Source: Torreya grandis (taxonomy: Eukaryota; Streptophyta; Pinopsida; Cupressales; Taxaceae). From it: 64,000 nucleotides of DNA. The number at the start of each line of letters is the position of its first letter. The stretch's first letter is position 1. Both the position numbers and the translations under genes were made by a program. Positions 1-13,872 of the stretch are shown here, piece after piece. Under the pieces are notes generated by a model. It had not been told where the DNA came from. It saw only the letters and a list, made by a program, of their open reading frames with translations, and did not search any database. The stretch covers positions 636,001-700,000 of the forward strand of contig JARHVA010004903.1 in the NCBI GenBank assembly GCA_037957365.1, given 5' to 3'.

Positions 1-1150
1 ATTTAAATAAAAGAAAAACCAAACTCTCTAGAAGTAAGTAAAAAAGTAGGTTTTAGCTATAGTTTTGCATAGTTAGACTAGTTTAGAATCAATAGTTTTC
101 AATACACTTTTACTCAAAAAATATAGATATATGGGGCATCATGCATATCATGATGGCTCTTGATTCTATTTTTAGATACAATAGTTGGTATGACTTCCAA
201 GTCAAAATCCATGTTTCAAACATCAATGATTAGGGGAAATGTGCATGGCACATTTATTTTCTTTTCTTTTTAAGTTCATTATTACTTGAGCATTCTCAAA
301 AGTTGCATGCCTTATTCCATCTATAGGTGGTTGGCATCATTTTGGAGTGGATTTCATATAAGCCTAACTTCCACATTTTAGAGTGGTTTTCATATAAGCC
401 TAGTACACTAGTTTTAATGTGGTCTTCATAGAAGTCTAATCTCTAACTTTTAGAGTGGCTAAAAGTGACCTAGTTTCCAAAATATATCTAGCTATCCACA
501 CCAACACTGTTAGATCATAGTACATTCATGGGCTTCAAGATCCATCCCATATGACACACATCCATACTAGTATTAGTTCATAGCTTCACTTCATGGGGTA
601 ATGATGTAGCCAAAGGATTAGGTATCCTTTGTATTCTTCAGCCACCTATTCAGAGGGATTGGATATATAGTCCAAACATTGATTAGTACATGAATGAAAA
701 TATAGATTCACTTAATGGGTGATGATGGAGATAAAGGGTCAGCCTTTGCATTCTTTAGCCACTTGTAGGGAATTAAGCACTCAGCTCTGTTTATGATATT
801 ACTCTTGGTACAACATTACTCAACATTACTTAGCATCACTCAATATCACAATAGGTTTTATATTGTTTCACTTACCTGATGAGGTGTATTCATTCTTTTT
901 GCTTCCTCTCTCTTACCTAACTTTGTATATTATTATATTAGATATAACATATCTATTAAAATGTGATCTACTCCTTATTTTCTATTATAGATTTAGACTT
1001 CATAGTGTGCTCTCTTTATGCATACCCAATATCACATAGCTTCATGAGGTTCATCTTTGAAGGTAAGCTCATGTACACTTTCTATTTTTCCTTTAACCTA
1101 GTATTTCACTTTGCTACATCACTAGAATAAAGTTTTTTTGGGGGGGTAAA
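1..1150 (+). other. Decayed noncoding 3' region of a gypsy-like retroelement
   Basis: No coding frame is legible. The stretch holds short tandem structure: about four copies of a roughly 37-base unit (core 'TTTCATATAAGCCTA') at 342-480, then two diverged copies of a unit of about 120 bases at about 584-790, each carrying 'GGTGATGATG'-like and 'TAGCCAC'-like words. It ends in a purine tract with seven G (about 1131-1150) directly before an LTR-like start. The same order (repeat words, purine tract, LTR start) recurs at 3700-4378, so this is read as the untranslated 3' end of an LTR retrotransposon. Family assignment is inference. Confidence 0.5.
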
Positions 1151-1830
1151 TGTAGTCATATAAAATGTGAAAACTAGTAAATTAAGTGTGGCTAATGACA
1201 CCTAACTAATAAGTCCCTCCTTATTGATTTCATTAACCTCATAGGAATATTTTCACTAATTATTAATCATTTGTATCCTTCCAAACCTGATCTTTACCTA
1301 GCTAGACTACTCTTTTTATGACAATTCCATCCACTTAAGTCCCATCAGATAAGGATAATAGCTCCCAACATGTACTATAGCTACTATCCACTTTTCGTGC
1401 TCCTATCCAAGTGAATTTTTGGATCTAATGGTTAGTTCCTTTTGGCTCCCCATCTTTCTCCTTATCGGCCTAATGTGAGAACATTCAACCCATGAACAAT
1501 AAATCCCTATAAAATCCCATTCAAATATCATTTGGAAAGGGTTTGAAGATATCACTAAATAAGCAATAATACTCAAGAAATCTTACCTATTATCTACATA
1601 CATCCACCAATACACTTACAATCTTATTCAAAACCTTACACCAATCCCTAACCACCTCAAGCACACCTAGTTTTATCATTTTCATCTTTATACACACTAT
1701 TGCACAAAACACATCAACTAGGAGAACTACATATGGCTTGATTCTCTTAAGAGTATTGGTATGTAGGTAACATGCCCACATAAGGGGTGTGAATACATGT
1801 TCAGTGTGCATCTTATATACACTAACCCCC
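1151..1830 (+). repeat. LTR-like copy E1 (partial, boundaries approximate)
   Basis: It begins TGTAGTCATA right after a G-rich purine tract, as a 3' LTR does. It shares its start, its A/C-rich middle and the block GGAGAACTACAT (1721-1732) with copy E2 at 4379-5075, which also follows a purine tract. The block is followed by GGCTTGAT and ATGTAGG words, as elsewhere in this window. Divergence between E1 and E2 is high, so they come from different insertions of one family. The right edge is not resolved. Confidence 0.45.
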
Positions 1831-4378
1831 CTCTTTCTTAAAGTTTGTCAAAGTATAATGGAGTCTAGGGTTTGAAGACTAAATCAGCTCTATAGGGAGT
1901 TTTATAAACATATGGTAATCAAAACATCATAGGTAGGGTCACACAGACATAAAGAACTAAAAATAAAAAGATCAGGTCTCCTAGATAATAATAGTAGAGG
2001 TGGAATACAGTGTCAGTGCCATTAGTATCTTATTATGGTTCTCATATCCAATCATAAAATGGACTCGAGATCTTGATTTACGACACTATCCTAGTCTCAC
2101 ACAGTGAATTCTTGACCTTCTAATAGTTGTTTTAGTTAGTTTCTAGTTAAGTCTTATTTTCTCTCCATTATTACTATTTTTAGAAAGATTAAAATTACAT
2201 TTAAATTACAAAAATTTGTATCTTAATTATTGCATTTTTATTTACTAATTTTACTACCTATTACTACATTAGACTCAACATATGTACCTCTTAGCTATTA
2301 CACAAATTTTTATTATATTTTCATGCATACTTTCATTTCTAGATTTCATAGTTTAGAATTTATTATATCTTTATGATTATTATATTCGAGGGTATTTGAA
2401 TATGTCATTGCTCTTTGGATCTATTCTAATTCTTTTCAAAGTATGTATGCTTTATGCATGTGTCTATGTCCTTGTGTGCCCCTTCCTACTTGTGTATGTG
2501 GACATTTGAACATGTCCTTTTATGTGTTTTTATGCCAACTTGACTATTTCTTTCATATGTGGAAAATTTAACATCTCATTGTATGTCTTATTTTCTTAGA
2601 TTTAGTGACATGTGCCCATATCCATTATATTATGTCCCCTTGGCCTACTTTACATGCCTCATGTGTGTTGTATGTATGTTTTCTTGTATGCATCATGGCC
2701 ATGAGACTTTTCTCTTTCTTGTTACACATTATACTTTTAGATATCATGAGGGACCTCATACATATATCCTTCCTACTTGGGTACCATGATGGACATCATG
2801 CCCCATCTCACTAAGTAACTACTTAGTTATTATTCAATTTTGATTTTACATACATTTTTATATCTATCTTGACAACCTTGTGAGTGATAGACATAAATAC
2901 ATCACACATTAAAAAAATTTGCTCAAAGTATCTTACATTCCAATTTTATGTAATCACATTATATTGGATTATTATATAGATATCATATATGTTCTAGATA
3001 ACACACATATTGCAGACCTTTTTTTTAGGATAGTTATTACATAAGTTCAATAACCCCCCTTAAAAGTGGGGGCATTAATAGGGGCTTTTCAAAGAGATCA
3101 GGCTCCCATAATGCATTCATTATACATTTTCATGACACAAGCTTAGATTATATCAATTAGACTCAATAAACATAGTGGGAAAATAATGGCATAGAGATCC
3201 ATATGGTTGCATAAAAATAAGAGAAAATAGACATTAGTACCCAAATTAGGATACAAACACCACATGGTGCTACTATATAATATATGGTTCTAATGTCTAG
3301 TAGCCTTAACTTCAAAATAATATAGATTAGATAGGAAATTATAATAGGTATCATCTAAGTTTATATAAATTAGTTATAGATTTACCAATTTTGCTTAGTT
3401 TGACTTATATTCATACCATTTTAGCTCATATTCATATCAATTTTCTCAAATTGTGGGAATCATACATGACATGGCAAATCCCATATTTGGTTCAAATACT
3501 TAGACATAGATTATTAAAACTCACCAAATAATCCATATGACTAGATATTAGATTTGGAGGCATGTGAATGACACATTGTTTCCATTTCCCACTTACACAA
3601 TGGTTGATTAGATAGAATGACAAATTCCATGTCATTATCTATGTTTTATACATCTGAAAACATATTCTAGGTTATACACCAATTTCATTATTTACTCCAT
3701 CTATAATGGTTGGCATTATCGAGTGGCTTGGAGTCACCCAATATACTCAAGTAGCCTTAGAGCTAACATTTACATTCACATCATGAAATTTCAATTTTAT
3801 ATGCATATACCATATGTGGGTAGTAAATGATGAATTCATAGTCTAATTGAGGTGGTGAGCCACCTATATGAGATTGTTAGACACATCATCATTCTAATAC
3901 AAATTATTCATAGGTCATGATCCACCAAGAAGGGGTGGGAAATGATGGAAACAAAATTGGATTGAGTTCTTGAGCCATCCATATATGAGGATTGACTAAG
4001 TCACTAGCTCAGTCTAATTTATTCATTGATTGATCAATATATACATACACACACATAATTTCTCACCATGTTTATGTATTAGTTCACATACCTAGTGAGG
4101 TGTATTAATTAATTTCAGATCTCTTATCCTTTACTTATTTTTTACCTAGGTTTACTCATTTTTATTTCTTTACATATTTTTGTCTTTGATTTTGACATCT
4201 CTTAAGTAAAGATTTATTTATGCATGTTTCAATTGTAGGACACACATTATAGAATTCTTCAGATATTCATACCCAACTTCATGGGCTTCACATCTTAGGT
4301 AAGTCCATGTACACTTATTTTTAATTTATCCTAGTCATTTCACTTTGCTAGATTTCTATAATAAAGGGGGAGGACAAA
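1831..4378 (+). other. Noncoding retroelement debris between two LTR-like copies
   Basis: No supported coding frame. At 2490-2560 the words 'GGACATTTGAACATGTCC' and similar resemble 55.6 kb ('TTTGGACATCTGGTCATGTCC') in the 3' region of element D, so part of this is probably 3' noncoding sequence of a related element. A G-rich tract with five G at about 3064-3075 looks like another polypurine tract. From 3700 on the sequence parallels 300-1150 and ends in the purine tract AAAGGGGGAGGACAAA (about 4363-4378). Confidence 0.4.
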
Positions 4379-5075
4379 TGTAATCATGTAAAAGTGATAA
4401 TTGAATGATAAGAGTGATACTTGAGACCACCTATCCCTATCATCACCCTAGACCCATCTTAGAGCCTATTTTCACACATATCCAATATTAGTATGAGCCA
4501 CATGCATCCTTAGTCATCCCTAAAGTAATCCCAGACCTTCATTCTTACATCTTGGCCCTTTTTGTCTAGTGTTCTACCACATAGACACTAGTACTATAAT
4601 AGTTATAATAGAACCACATGGATATAGTGTCCCAATAATGGTTATATTATCTTTTCCTTTATTTTCCCATAAATGAATATAATTTCAAATATTAAACCTA
4701 TTAGGGTTAGCCTTGACTTATTTTAACACCTGCATAATCACCAAAACAATATAAATACATGACTTTTAGCCATCTAACCACTAGATGGAAATCATATGCA
4801 AATTACATATTCAAACTCAAAATAAGTTATGCATACTTAATGTTATAAAATCATATTATTCTCTAATTCTACATAATTCCATATACAACATTCTTAAGAT
4901 TTTATTACTTAGATTTCTAGTGTCAAGCACATTCAAATCACTCAAATCAACCTTCAAACTAGTTTCACTTATGATTGTACTAGCACTTAGGTGGGGAGAA
5001 CTACATTAGGCTTGATCCCTCTTTAGAGTATTGGTATATATAAAAATGTCATCATAGAAATTTGTTGAGGATGTC
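4379..5075 (+). repeat. LTR-like copy E2 (partial, boundaries approximate)
   Basis: It starts TGTAATCATG immediately after a purine tract and parallels copy E1, including the GGAGAACTACAT block (about 4994-5005) followed by GGCTTGATCC. The right edge is uncertain. Words near 5300 ('CACCACATGGT') also occur near 3265, so the repeated family extends beyond the LTR call. Confidence 0.45.
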
Positions 5076-7690
5076 AATCCTAACTCATTAACAAACACAC
5101 TTCTCATCTTGTATAAATCACATTCCCTAGCAATATGGAAGATTATTGTTTGGTCATAAATTCTATTAAAATGGGCCATATTTAGGGTTTTATAACTCAT
5201 GTATGTAGGATTATACCTTATATATCTAGACATAGGTACACCTAAAAGCTTAGGATAGTCCTACATATAAGAAACTACCTTCAAAATGTGAACACTACCA
5301 CCACATGGTATTAATATACAATTAAGGCACTACTATCTAGGAGGGGTCTTGACACTTGGATCCTTTATGTGACACTCAAACCATCCTCTACCCCAGTTTT
5401 TAACCTCTACATCATCTATCTAATCTATTTTATAACTAATTTCTTATTTTTATTAGTTATTACTATTTTTATAAAAGTTAAATTTAGTCAATTCTATAAA
5501 AAATAAATGGCTATATTTATTACATATTTCTACCCTAAATTACGATACTCAACTTTTTGACAAACATAGGTTTTACATTCACCAAGTCCTAAAAGGTTAA
5601 AACATGGATATTATTTGAATAATTCAGACCTATAATATGACTTCTTTTATAATTGATATATTAATAGGGAATAAGAGGGAATTATAAATTAGTTGTGTAA
5701 TTGATTGAGTGAGTTTAAATAGGTGCTTATTGGTATTTTATAGATACATAATGAGTATGCTTTGATTTGTATTTATACCACACCTTTTGAAAATATTTCA
5801 TAGAAGGGTTAGATAATAAAATTATTTTGAACCATATTCTTTTAAATATATTTAATTTAGTTGAATTTTGAATATAAATGGTTAATAAAAAATAATGCAC
5901 TTGATAAGGAAACTATACACTAGTGTTGATGATAGTGTCCCTCTACAAAAAGTAAGTATTTAGAAAGGTAGAAAACCATTGAAGGTTTGTAACTGTTAGT
6001 GAAGGATATGAATCATGTTTTAAGATTTTTAGTGTGTATAGGTGATATAATTTATCATAATGATAGGCTCAATCCAAAATATAATAAGCTAGGCATAGTG
6101 AAATGTTGAATACAATCATTTTGGTAACAACAAGGTCTAGAATTTAAGGATAGAGCCCTAATTGGTATTTTTATAGTCTACAAAAATTATATGTTATATA
6201 TAGTTATATTTCATTATCTCCACCATACAAGTTATATAGATATGGTAATTTAAAAAATATGATCATGGATGGATGTGTCTAGAAAGAAATAATTAGTTAT
6301 TTGATATCAAGAGGAAGTTTGAATAAGATAAAATATTATTTAAGTAGAGACTATGGAAATGATATGTATAATTAATGGTAATTAGGGAAGGTAAGGTCAA
6401 TATATAATATAATGGATGGGAAAGTGTATGAGAAATATATAATTTTTTACTAAAAAATCATGCATACTAAATATTTGTCAAAACAAAAATTGCAAAATGT
6501 GTAATAACATATATGAATGTCTAGAGTAACATTTTCCTTACCATTTTCTTCAATCTCTTTCTTTTTGCCTAGATTCTCCAATATTTCATCCATCTTCCAC
6601 TACACAACTTATTCATTAATACACATCACTTTTAAACCAAACTTTTCTATATTAGTTTCTTGTCATTTATTGTTCCTAGTTTTCTTTTCTTGATTCAACA
6701 CATGGAGTAGACTATTACTATTCCTTGATGCTTTTACGTAAAATCCATGTTTTGTATAGATGTTTTTAGTATTATATTATTCATCATTTTATGCCTCCCG
6801 TTTCTTAGACATATTACATATCCTATGGAATGAAATAATATGTTAATAAATATATATTATATTTAATTTAACTCTTGATAATCCCTGTATACTTTTCAAC
6901 ACACTCTAAAAATATTTTAGAAACACTATATGGTAGTTTGATCCAACCCATAAAATTTCCATCCTTGGATATTATGTTTACCAAAGTAAAATTTTACATC
7001 ACAAAAAATCATTCAAAACTATCATAATCCTTTAAAATGTTTTTTGGGTGTCTAATCTAATTACCAAATGCGTCCTTCACATTTTTATAACACATCTTTA
7101 TTTTATTATTTTATGTGGAAGTCATCTCATTTTCACATAATTAACCCTTGTATTTAATTGTGTAAGGCACATCACTTTATATAACTATGGATAAATTTAT
7201 CTCATGAAATCAAAATTATTTTATAAACATCACAATAATGGTCATTCCCCATATTAAAATGGATCCTTTGGGATTTATTTCCTCTCATTGATTGATTATT
7301 TGAACTTGTACAATGTATTGTGTGTAGTTATATTTTAATTTCTATGTTCAATGTTTTACACTACATACTAAAACATCTATATTTTTTAGGTAGGATATGC
7401 ACATATGATATGTATTATGAAGGTAATTATCATACAATAAAGTGGTAGTAATAAAATTCATTTGTTAGGAATGCTTGACTGATGGGTGGATCTGATTTCT
7501 TTGAGATAGACACGTGATGTGGATAAAAAATGAATATATGCGGAGTACTCCATGTGGTAATAACTCTTCAATTTTAGTTGAAGATAATAAAATATCACAT
7601 AATGAAGGTAAAAATAATAGTATTATTGGATCAACATTAACATTATTATAATTTATAATATTATAACAATAATATTAATAGTGAAAATTA
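5076..7690. other. AT-rich stretch with nothing recognisable
   Basis: I see no coding frame, LTR border or RNA gene in this stretch on either strand. It may contain the worn 5' part of the LINE whose RT starts near 7.7 kb, but no endonuclease motif is legible. Confidence 0.4.
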
Positions 7691-7699
7691 TTATAATTA

Positions 7700-8830
7700 A
7701 TTATGTCATTGGGATAACACCTATATAGTTTCAATAAAAAATTTGTGAAGTTTAGACCAATTTATCTTTGAAACATGATTTATAATATTATTACAAAGGT
7801 AATGGCCAACCATTTAGAAATACATCGTACTATCATTTTTAAGTAGAAAGATGTAATTTTTACGTAAAATAAATTTTGGATGGAGTGGTGATCATGAATG
7901 AACTAGTGAATTTGATGAAGTTTAAAAATAAAAGACATGGATATTAAATTAGATATTAGTAATTCTTATTAGACTATAAGATATATTTTATTGATTAAAT
8001 TATTTAAGAATTTTTGTTTCTCTTAACATTGATATAGTTGGATTCATGCTTGTGTTACTTTTACTATGTTTCTAGTTATTATTAGTTGGGTTCTTTCAAG
8101 GATTTTAATTATTATAATGGCTTGAGATAGGGAGAACCAATTGCTCTAGATTTTTCCATCATATTATTTAAATATTTAGTGAGAGACTTTTCTAAATATT
8201 TGTCATTAAGATTACACACATCATAATCACTAATGATATTTAATTTATACATGATCAATTAATTCATCGCACTATCCTAGATAATATTGATAATATTTGT
8301 AAAGTATGGATTTTTAAATTAATATTTGATTGCTACAAGATTTAATCTAGTAAAAGTTTTAACCATCCTTAATCTAATATTTTTAATTTAACTACTTCTT
8401 TACAAGACAAAGTCATATTAAAAATATTTTATGTTTTCCAATAGCACTCTTAATAGTAGATATCTTGGTGTATTATTATTTGAAGAAATATCTAAAAAAT
8501 AATAATGTGAAAATTTGATCTCCTTGTTCTAAAATAAACTATATTCTTGGAATGGAATATGGCTCTCATGCACTACACAAATTTAACTTGTTCAAGTAGA
8601 TATTCATTTTTTTCATGTCTAACTCATATTTGTTTCTCTATCTCCATAAAACATTAAGGTAAAAGAATTATTTTATGAAATTTATTTTATAGAATGGATC
8701 TAGTGAGTCTATAGAAATATCTCTTATGAATGGGAGGAAGTTTGTAAGCTGAAATTAAAATGTGTAATAGAAATTAATATATTATTTTTTATTTATAATT
8801 ATTTTAGAGTTTATATTATTTGGAAAGGTT
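7700..8830 (+). pseudogene. Decayed LINE (non-LTR) reverse transcriptase
   Basis: Motifs of a plant L1-type reverse transcriptase appear in order but in different frames. KFRPIYL-stop-NMIYNIITKV at about 7748-7800 matches the 'FRPISLCN..YKIISKV' block. DGVVIMNEL follows near 7877. NGLR-stop-GEPIALDF near 8115-8150 matches the 'KGLRQGDPIS' block with TAG where CAG is expected. NSRYLGVLLFEE near 8450 matches the 'YLG.P' block. MGGSL-stop-AEIKMCN near 8725 matches the 'GGLGIR...MN' block after the RT. The catalytic FVDD box is not legible. It is far more decayed than the LINE at 58.7-64 kb and is a dead fragment. Family is clear; subfamily is not. Confidence 0.65.
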
Positions 8831-9509
8831 TTATAGAACATGATTATATTTGGAATTTTATATTTAAAATAAAATATTAGAAATTATGATATTCTGAATA
8901 AATTCTTTACCAAAAAAACTAGATGAATTTTTCCCATATTCAAATTTTTTTGGTTAAGCATAGATTTTTTATTGATGATTATATTCATTAGGATTTCAAA
9001 AATCATGATGAAAACCTTTGTTAAATTTATTATTTTTATTCTCTATAATATATTTACTTTTATTTGTATTAAATTTTTTTGGATTAATATGGTATTATTG
9101 CCTAGGGTGTGTTTGTGAAATATATTTGGAATGAAATTCAATAGTTTTGGCATATTCAAAGGTATAAGAAAGATGTTTTTATGGATCCTTATTTTTATTT
9201 TCCTATTATTACCTATTTTGAAAATTTTATTCTTTCCAAATATCTTGATATCTCTGATCATGAATGTTCTTTGAAATGGGGAAGTGATTATTATATAGAG
9301 TATTTAGTTAAAATTGTTTATTTGCAGATTGTTGGTAATATTAAGGCTACTCCAAGGCAAGTAGATAAAGTTTAAAACTCAATGAGTTTTCAAAAATATA
9401 ATAGTTTTATATGAATATACAATCTATTTTTAAGATATATAGAAAGTAATTTGGTTTCAAGCACCTCCAAAGTTTTATTTTTTAATTTTGAATTCTTATA
9501 AAAAAAGGT
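8831..9509 (+). other. Unresolved junction between LINE fragment and gypsy element B
   Basis: A 64-codon frame opens at 9181 and ends ATPRQVDKV-stop at 9375. Its tail could be the link between RT and RNase H of a gypsy pol, or the worn C-terminal part of the LINE. I cannot decide. Nothing else is visible. Confidence 0.3.
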
Positions 9510-11816
9510 CTACCATTTTTTCATGGAATTTCTATGGTCAATAGGCCTTTGAAAAATTAAAATAGTATTTAGATAATACACATATTTTATCTCCACCTAC
9601 ACATAGAAATTTGTTGATTTTATACATCTTAGTAACTAGTTGTGCCTTAGGGGCACTCCTGGCATTACAAAATGATCAGGGGAAAGAATGAGTAGTGTAT
9701 TACTTGAGCTACACTTTGGATTCCTATGAACATAACTATATATCAGATGAGAGATCATAATTATACATGTTATTTTCAACCAAAAATTTATTGCATTATA
9801 TTCTCAATAACAAGACCATTGTCATTGCCAAAATGGACCCACTCAAATATCTAATTTCCAACTTAGCCTTGATTTGTCATATGTGTAAGTGGATCATGAT
9901 TTTGTAAAAAATTTAGATTGAATATGTTAATCAAAATTCCATCAAGTGGTATGAATTTTTAGACCATATTTATTAATCTCCCTTGTCAGATACCAAGCTA
10001 CTTACCTTCAATTTCCCTCATGAGTCGATCAAGACTTTGGATGATACTTATTTTGTGCCTCAACACTAGACCCTTTAGTTAGATGGTTTCTACACTTTTT
10101 ATGGATCAAGGTCTTGTATTCTCTTCATAAAAACATAGGGGGATATCATTCTCAAGAAATTTCACATTGGTTTCACTTGTACCAACAATATTGTAGAATA
10201 TGAATCACTTATTTTAGGGCTTTATCTAGTGGTATAATGAAACATCAAACATTTACATGTTCATAGATACTCTCAGCTTTTCATTAACTAGGTAACTGAA
10301 TAATTCTAGACCAAAGATGATAAAATTATTCCTTAAAATAATATGGTGGACCATCTTAAAAATATTTTTTATCACATTTAATTTGAATAGATTTTAAGAA
10401 CTAGTAACATAATTGCCAATGTAATGGAAACAATTGGTTCCCTCATAGCAATTGTCAATCATACTATTGATTACTAGTTCATTATTAAACATCTTTTACA
10501 TCCAAATCATGATCATTTAGAATGTAAAATGGTATGTGATATTATTAGTCCTATATCACCTTGGTACTCTGACATATATGCCTACCTCCATAATAATATT
10601 ATTCCTTCCAACCTATCCCATAAAAAATAAAAGTCCTTCATTCATTCCACTTCTCATTATACCATTCTCATTGCCACTATATATCATATAAGATATAATG
10701 GAACTCTAATTTGTTTTTAATATTTGGTAGATTCAATATTAGCACTTAAATATATACGCTAAGGTATTTTTGGGGCCCACACCAGTGGTATGGTCCTTGC
10801 CAATAAATTCATATGTACAAGTTATTAGTAGCCCAGTATGGAAGATGATGTGTGTGCATATGTAAATGAAGTGTGTGCCTTGTCAAACACATTCCAATCT
10901 CTTTCACTTCAAATTCTCATTATGCCATGACCATTTTATATATGGGGACTTGATCTCATAGGCAAAATAAATCTAACTTCATTATATGGCCATAAACATA
11001 TCCTTACTACACCTAAATACTTTACTAAGTGGGTTAAATTCATTCCCCTCACTTATTTTATAGGTACTTATATATCCAAATTCATCCTAAATCATCTCAT
11101 TTTCCACTTTGGCATTCCCTCTAATCTCATTTATGATAATGATGGCTCATTAAAAAATAAGGATGTCAATTACTTTTTTGCCAAATATCAAATATCACAA
11201 CACTTTAACTCTACCTATTTCCCCCAAACCAATGACTATGAAGAATCATCTAACAAAAACTTTAATCCAAATCTTGAAAATAACCATTAATGCTTTTGTC
11301 CATGATTGGCATTTATAACTATTTCTTTCCCTTTGAGCATACTATATTAATACCCACACCCTAAAAAGATCCATGTCATAGTCCTTTATTTATGGTATGG
11401 AAATTATTCTCCCTATCAATATCAAGATACTATCTTTACACATTTCAATAAAGAATATCATTGATGAGGAAGAATATAGAGTTTCTTAGCTAAGATAATT
11501 ACACCTACTTGATGACAAATGGGTAGATGCTTTGAATAATATCCAATCTTATTATAACATATTACATTATAGATAAAAAAATCACTTCAATCATAGAGAC
11601 TTTGAACTTTTAGACTTGTTTCTAAAGTAAAATCAAAAGAATACCAATATTTCCCATGAAAAAATGGTAAATTTGAGCCTAATTGATTTGGCCTATTCAT
11701 CATCACATTAAATTATGGATCTAAATAATAGATATTGGTTGTACTAAATGGAGAATAAACTAATAATCCCATGAATATTATGAATCTCAAGTGATTTTAC
11801 ACTTTATTTTCTTGAA
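9510..11816 (+). pseudogene. pol remnant of element B: RNase H, second RNase H, integrase
   Basis: RNase H: CALGALLALQNDQGKE then a TAG and VVYYLSYTLDSYEHNY (9640-9740) is the plant gypsy RNase H core, followed by MDPLKYLISN (about 9835). The second RNase H of Tat elements lies at about 10060-10420, with VEYESLILGL near 10196-10225 supplying the conserved glutamate region. Integrase: FYIWGLDLIG (about 10932) carries the first catalytic Asp, YDNDGS (near 11131) the second and a YEESSNK segment (near 11236) the Glu, so the D,D,E triad is still readable. The frame ends with MNIMNLK-stop near 11790. Many stops and several frameshifts are present, so it is dead. Confidence 0.65.
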
Positions 11817-13872
11817 CATTATCTATGAAGACCTATGCTTGGGGGAATGACCTGAAACCACTTTCTTTAAATCTCATTTACAATTGAGTTAATTCATCCT
11901 AATCTCATTCCCTCATCCTATTACCATTACTAATATTTATTCCAATTTATCAATATAGATGATTCCAGATACTAGATTATAGATAAAATTTCCAATAGAT
12001 TATTCAAATTTGGTCACCATCAACACATCCAAGATGAGTGGTATCTCAGAGTAGCTAACACATGATTTTCCTATATGGTTTTATTTGAAACTACATATTT
12101 TAGCTTTTGGTTAATCTTGTATCATTTATCATAGTCATATTCCATTCATGTTTTCAACCCTATTATTTAATTCATTATAATTTTTGCTAGGGTGAAACTA
12201 CATTGACCTAAGGTCTATTTGGACTATTTAAACATCATTTCATTTTTGAGGTCAAGTCACCATTTTTCCATGCTCTCATTATTTTATGAGAAAACTAAGC
12301 CATGCTCTCACTATTTTTCAAGTTAACCCACTCCACATCTCATAATCCTCTATTGAGTTGAGATGAAAAAACCCAAAAACATTCAAAACATTTTGAAAAC
12401 CCTAAAAAATTTTAAAATCCCAAAAACAACCTAAAAATAAAAAGTTTCAAAAAAGGGATTATACTCTCCATGAGAGATATTAATCCATAGAATCCTTTCT
12501 TACTTTGTCTTCTTATTCACTAGTACCCTCTAATTTTATTGTATATGCCATTGTTTACTGAATTTATCTAACCATAAAAATTTCCATTTTCCATTACCAT
12601 TCCTGATCACGTTTACTGTCATGTCTAGGAAAATTAGATTGACCTAAGGCATACACAGACTATATAGTAATTCTTGGATGTATGGGGCATCTCAACTCAG
12701 CTCAACCAATTTTATTAACAACCTCAATCTCATTTTAATTTACATCATAAATGCTCTTTCCATTTTAAGACTTTTATCTTTTCTTATTCTTCTTTAATTA
12801 AATCTCTTACTTATCATCATTTTTATTCTATCCCATATCCTTGGAAAAAATACATTTGGATTTAAATGCATGGTACTATGTAGGAATAATCCACTTACAT
12901 GGGGTATTTGGATTTAAAAAGACTACCCCTTCCTTTTTATTCTATTACCCCCTTCTGTTTAGGTTATTGTCTTGTCTTGTTAGTTTACTAAAATTCCAAG
13001 AATAACACCTTACATTTACACTTGCACAATGACTCACCAATTATTTATTTTTAGAGGTGTTTGTGTGTTTATTTATCATGATTATATTTTATTTCTCTTG
13101 GTACATTTCTTTGAGAAATTGGATGTTTTCTATTGATTCTCTTTAAGTTTGTGTTTGCATGTTTATTTATTTCCTTTTTATGTTATCACCACAACTCAAT
13201 CTATTGTGTTGAGAGGGTATCATTTTGGTGATTCATTTATTGAATTTTTAAATGAGTCCATCCATTATCCCTTGAAAACATTATCAGTATGATTTTTATC
13301 ATTGGTACATTTTTCTCATGTCTATTGGATTGAGGGTTGGTCATTATGCACATTATGCCTTGGTCATCATGGTGTTTTGTATCCTAGTGCATACCGTTTG
13401 GTGTTATATCAAAAATAAAGATGTTGGAAGTATAAATTAGTGATGTTTAATAAATATCTCTCCTTGTCTACTATCCACCAACCAATTCATCAAGTGCTTA
13501 GTCATCATTTCTTAGAATGAAAATTCACTCTACTATGATAATCCATTGATGTTGATAAATGATCAAATTGGCTCTACTAGGGTAGCTTCTTGTATCCATG
13601 ATCAAAATATGCCTCATTAGGGTGCATTATTATGATAAAATATTTATTATTCGTCTATTTTTATGGGTTCTCTATTTCAACTTCTTCCCTAACCCTTCCC
13701 TCAATTAGGCATCCAGGGCTAATCAAAGTGCCTTTGGGGAATCAATCTAATTTTATTGACTCATAAAATTAAAAAAAGAGAAGAGTGAGGACATAATATT
13801 TCAATATTTATCAAATTTATTTTGGATAAATCTTTTAATATTTGAAAATATATTAATGTGCCTAGTGTATCA
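11817..13872 (+). other. 3' noncoding region of element B
   Basis: No coding frame. Two copies of the 32-base CCATGCTCTCA unit at about 12268-12331 match the larger array in element A (27811-28198). Two GAACTACAT-like blocks lie at about 12189 and 12625, at positions equivalent to those in A. After 12340 the strand is A-rich around 'GTTGAGATG', as in A near 28235. Confidence 0.5.

Noticed and set aside
2559..2814. Two overlapping plus-strand frames of 69-76 codons
   Set aside because: Cys/Tyr/His-rich translation of T-rich noncoding retroelement sequence; no homologous pattern in the related region near 55.6 kb.
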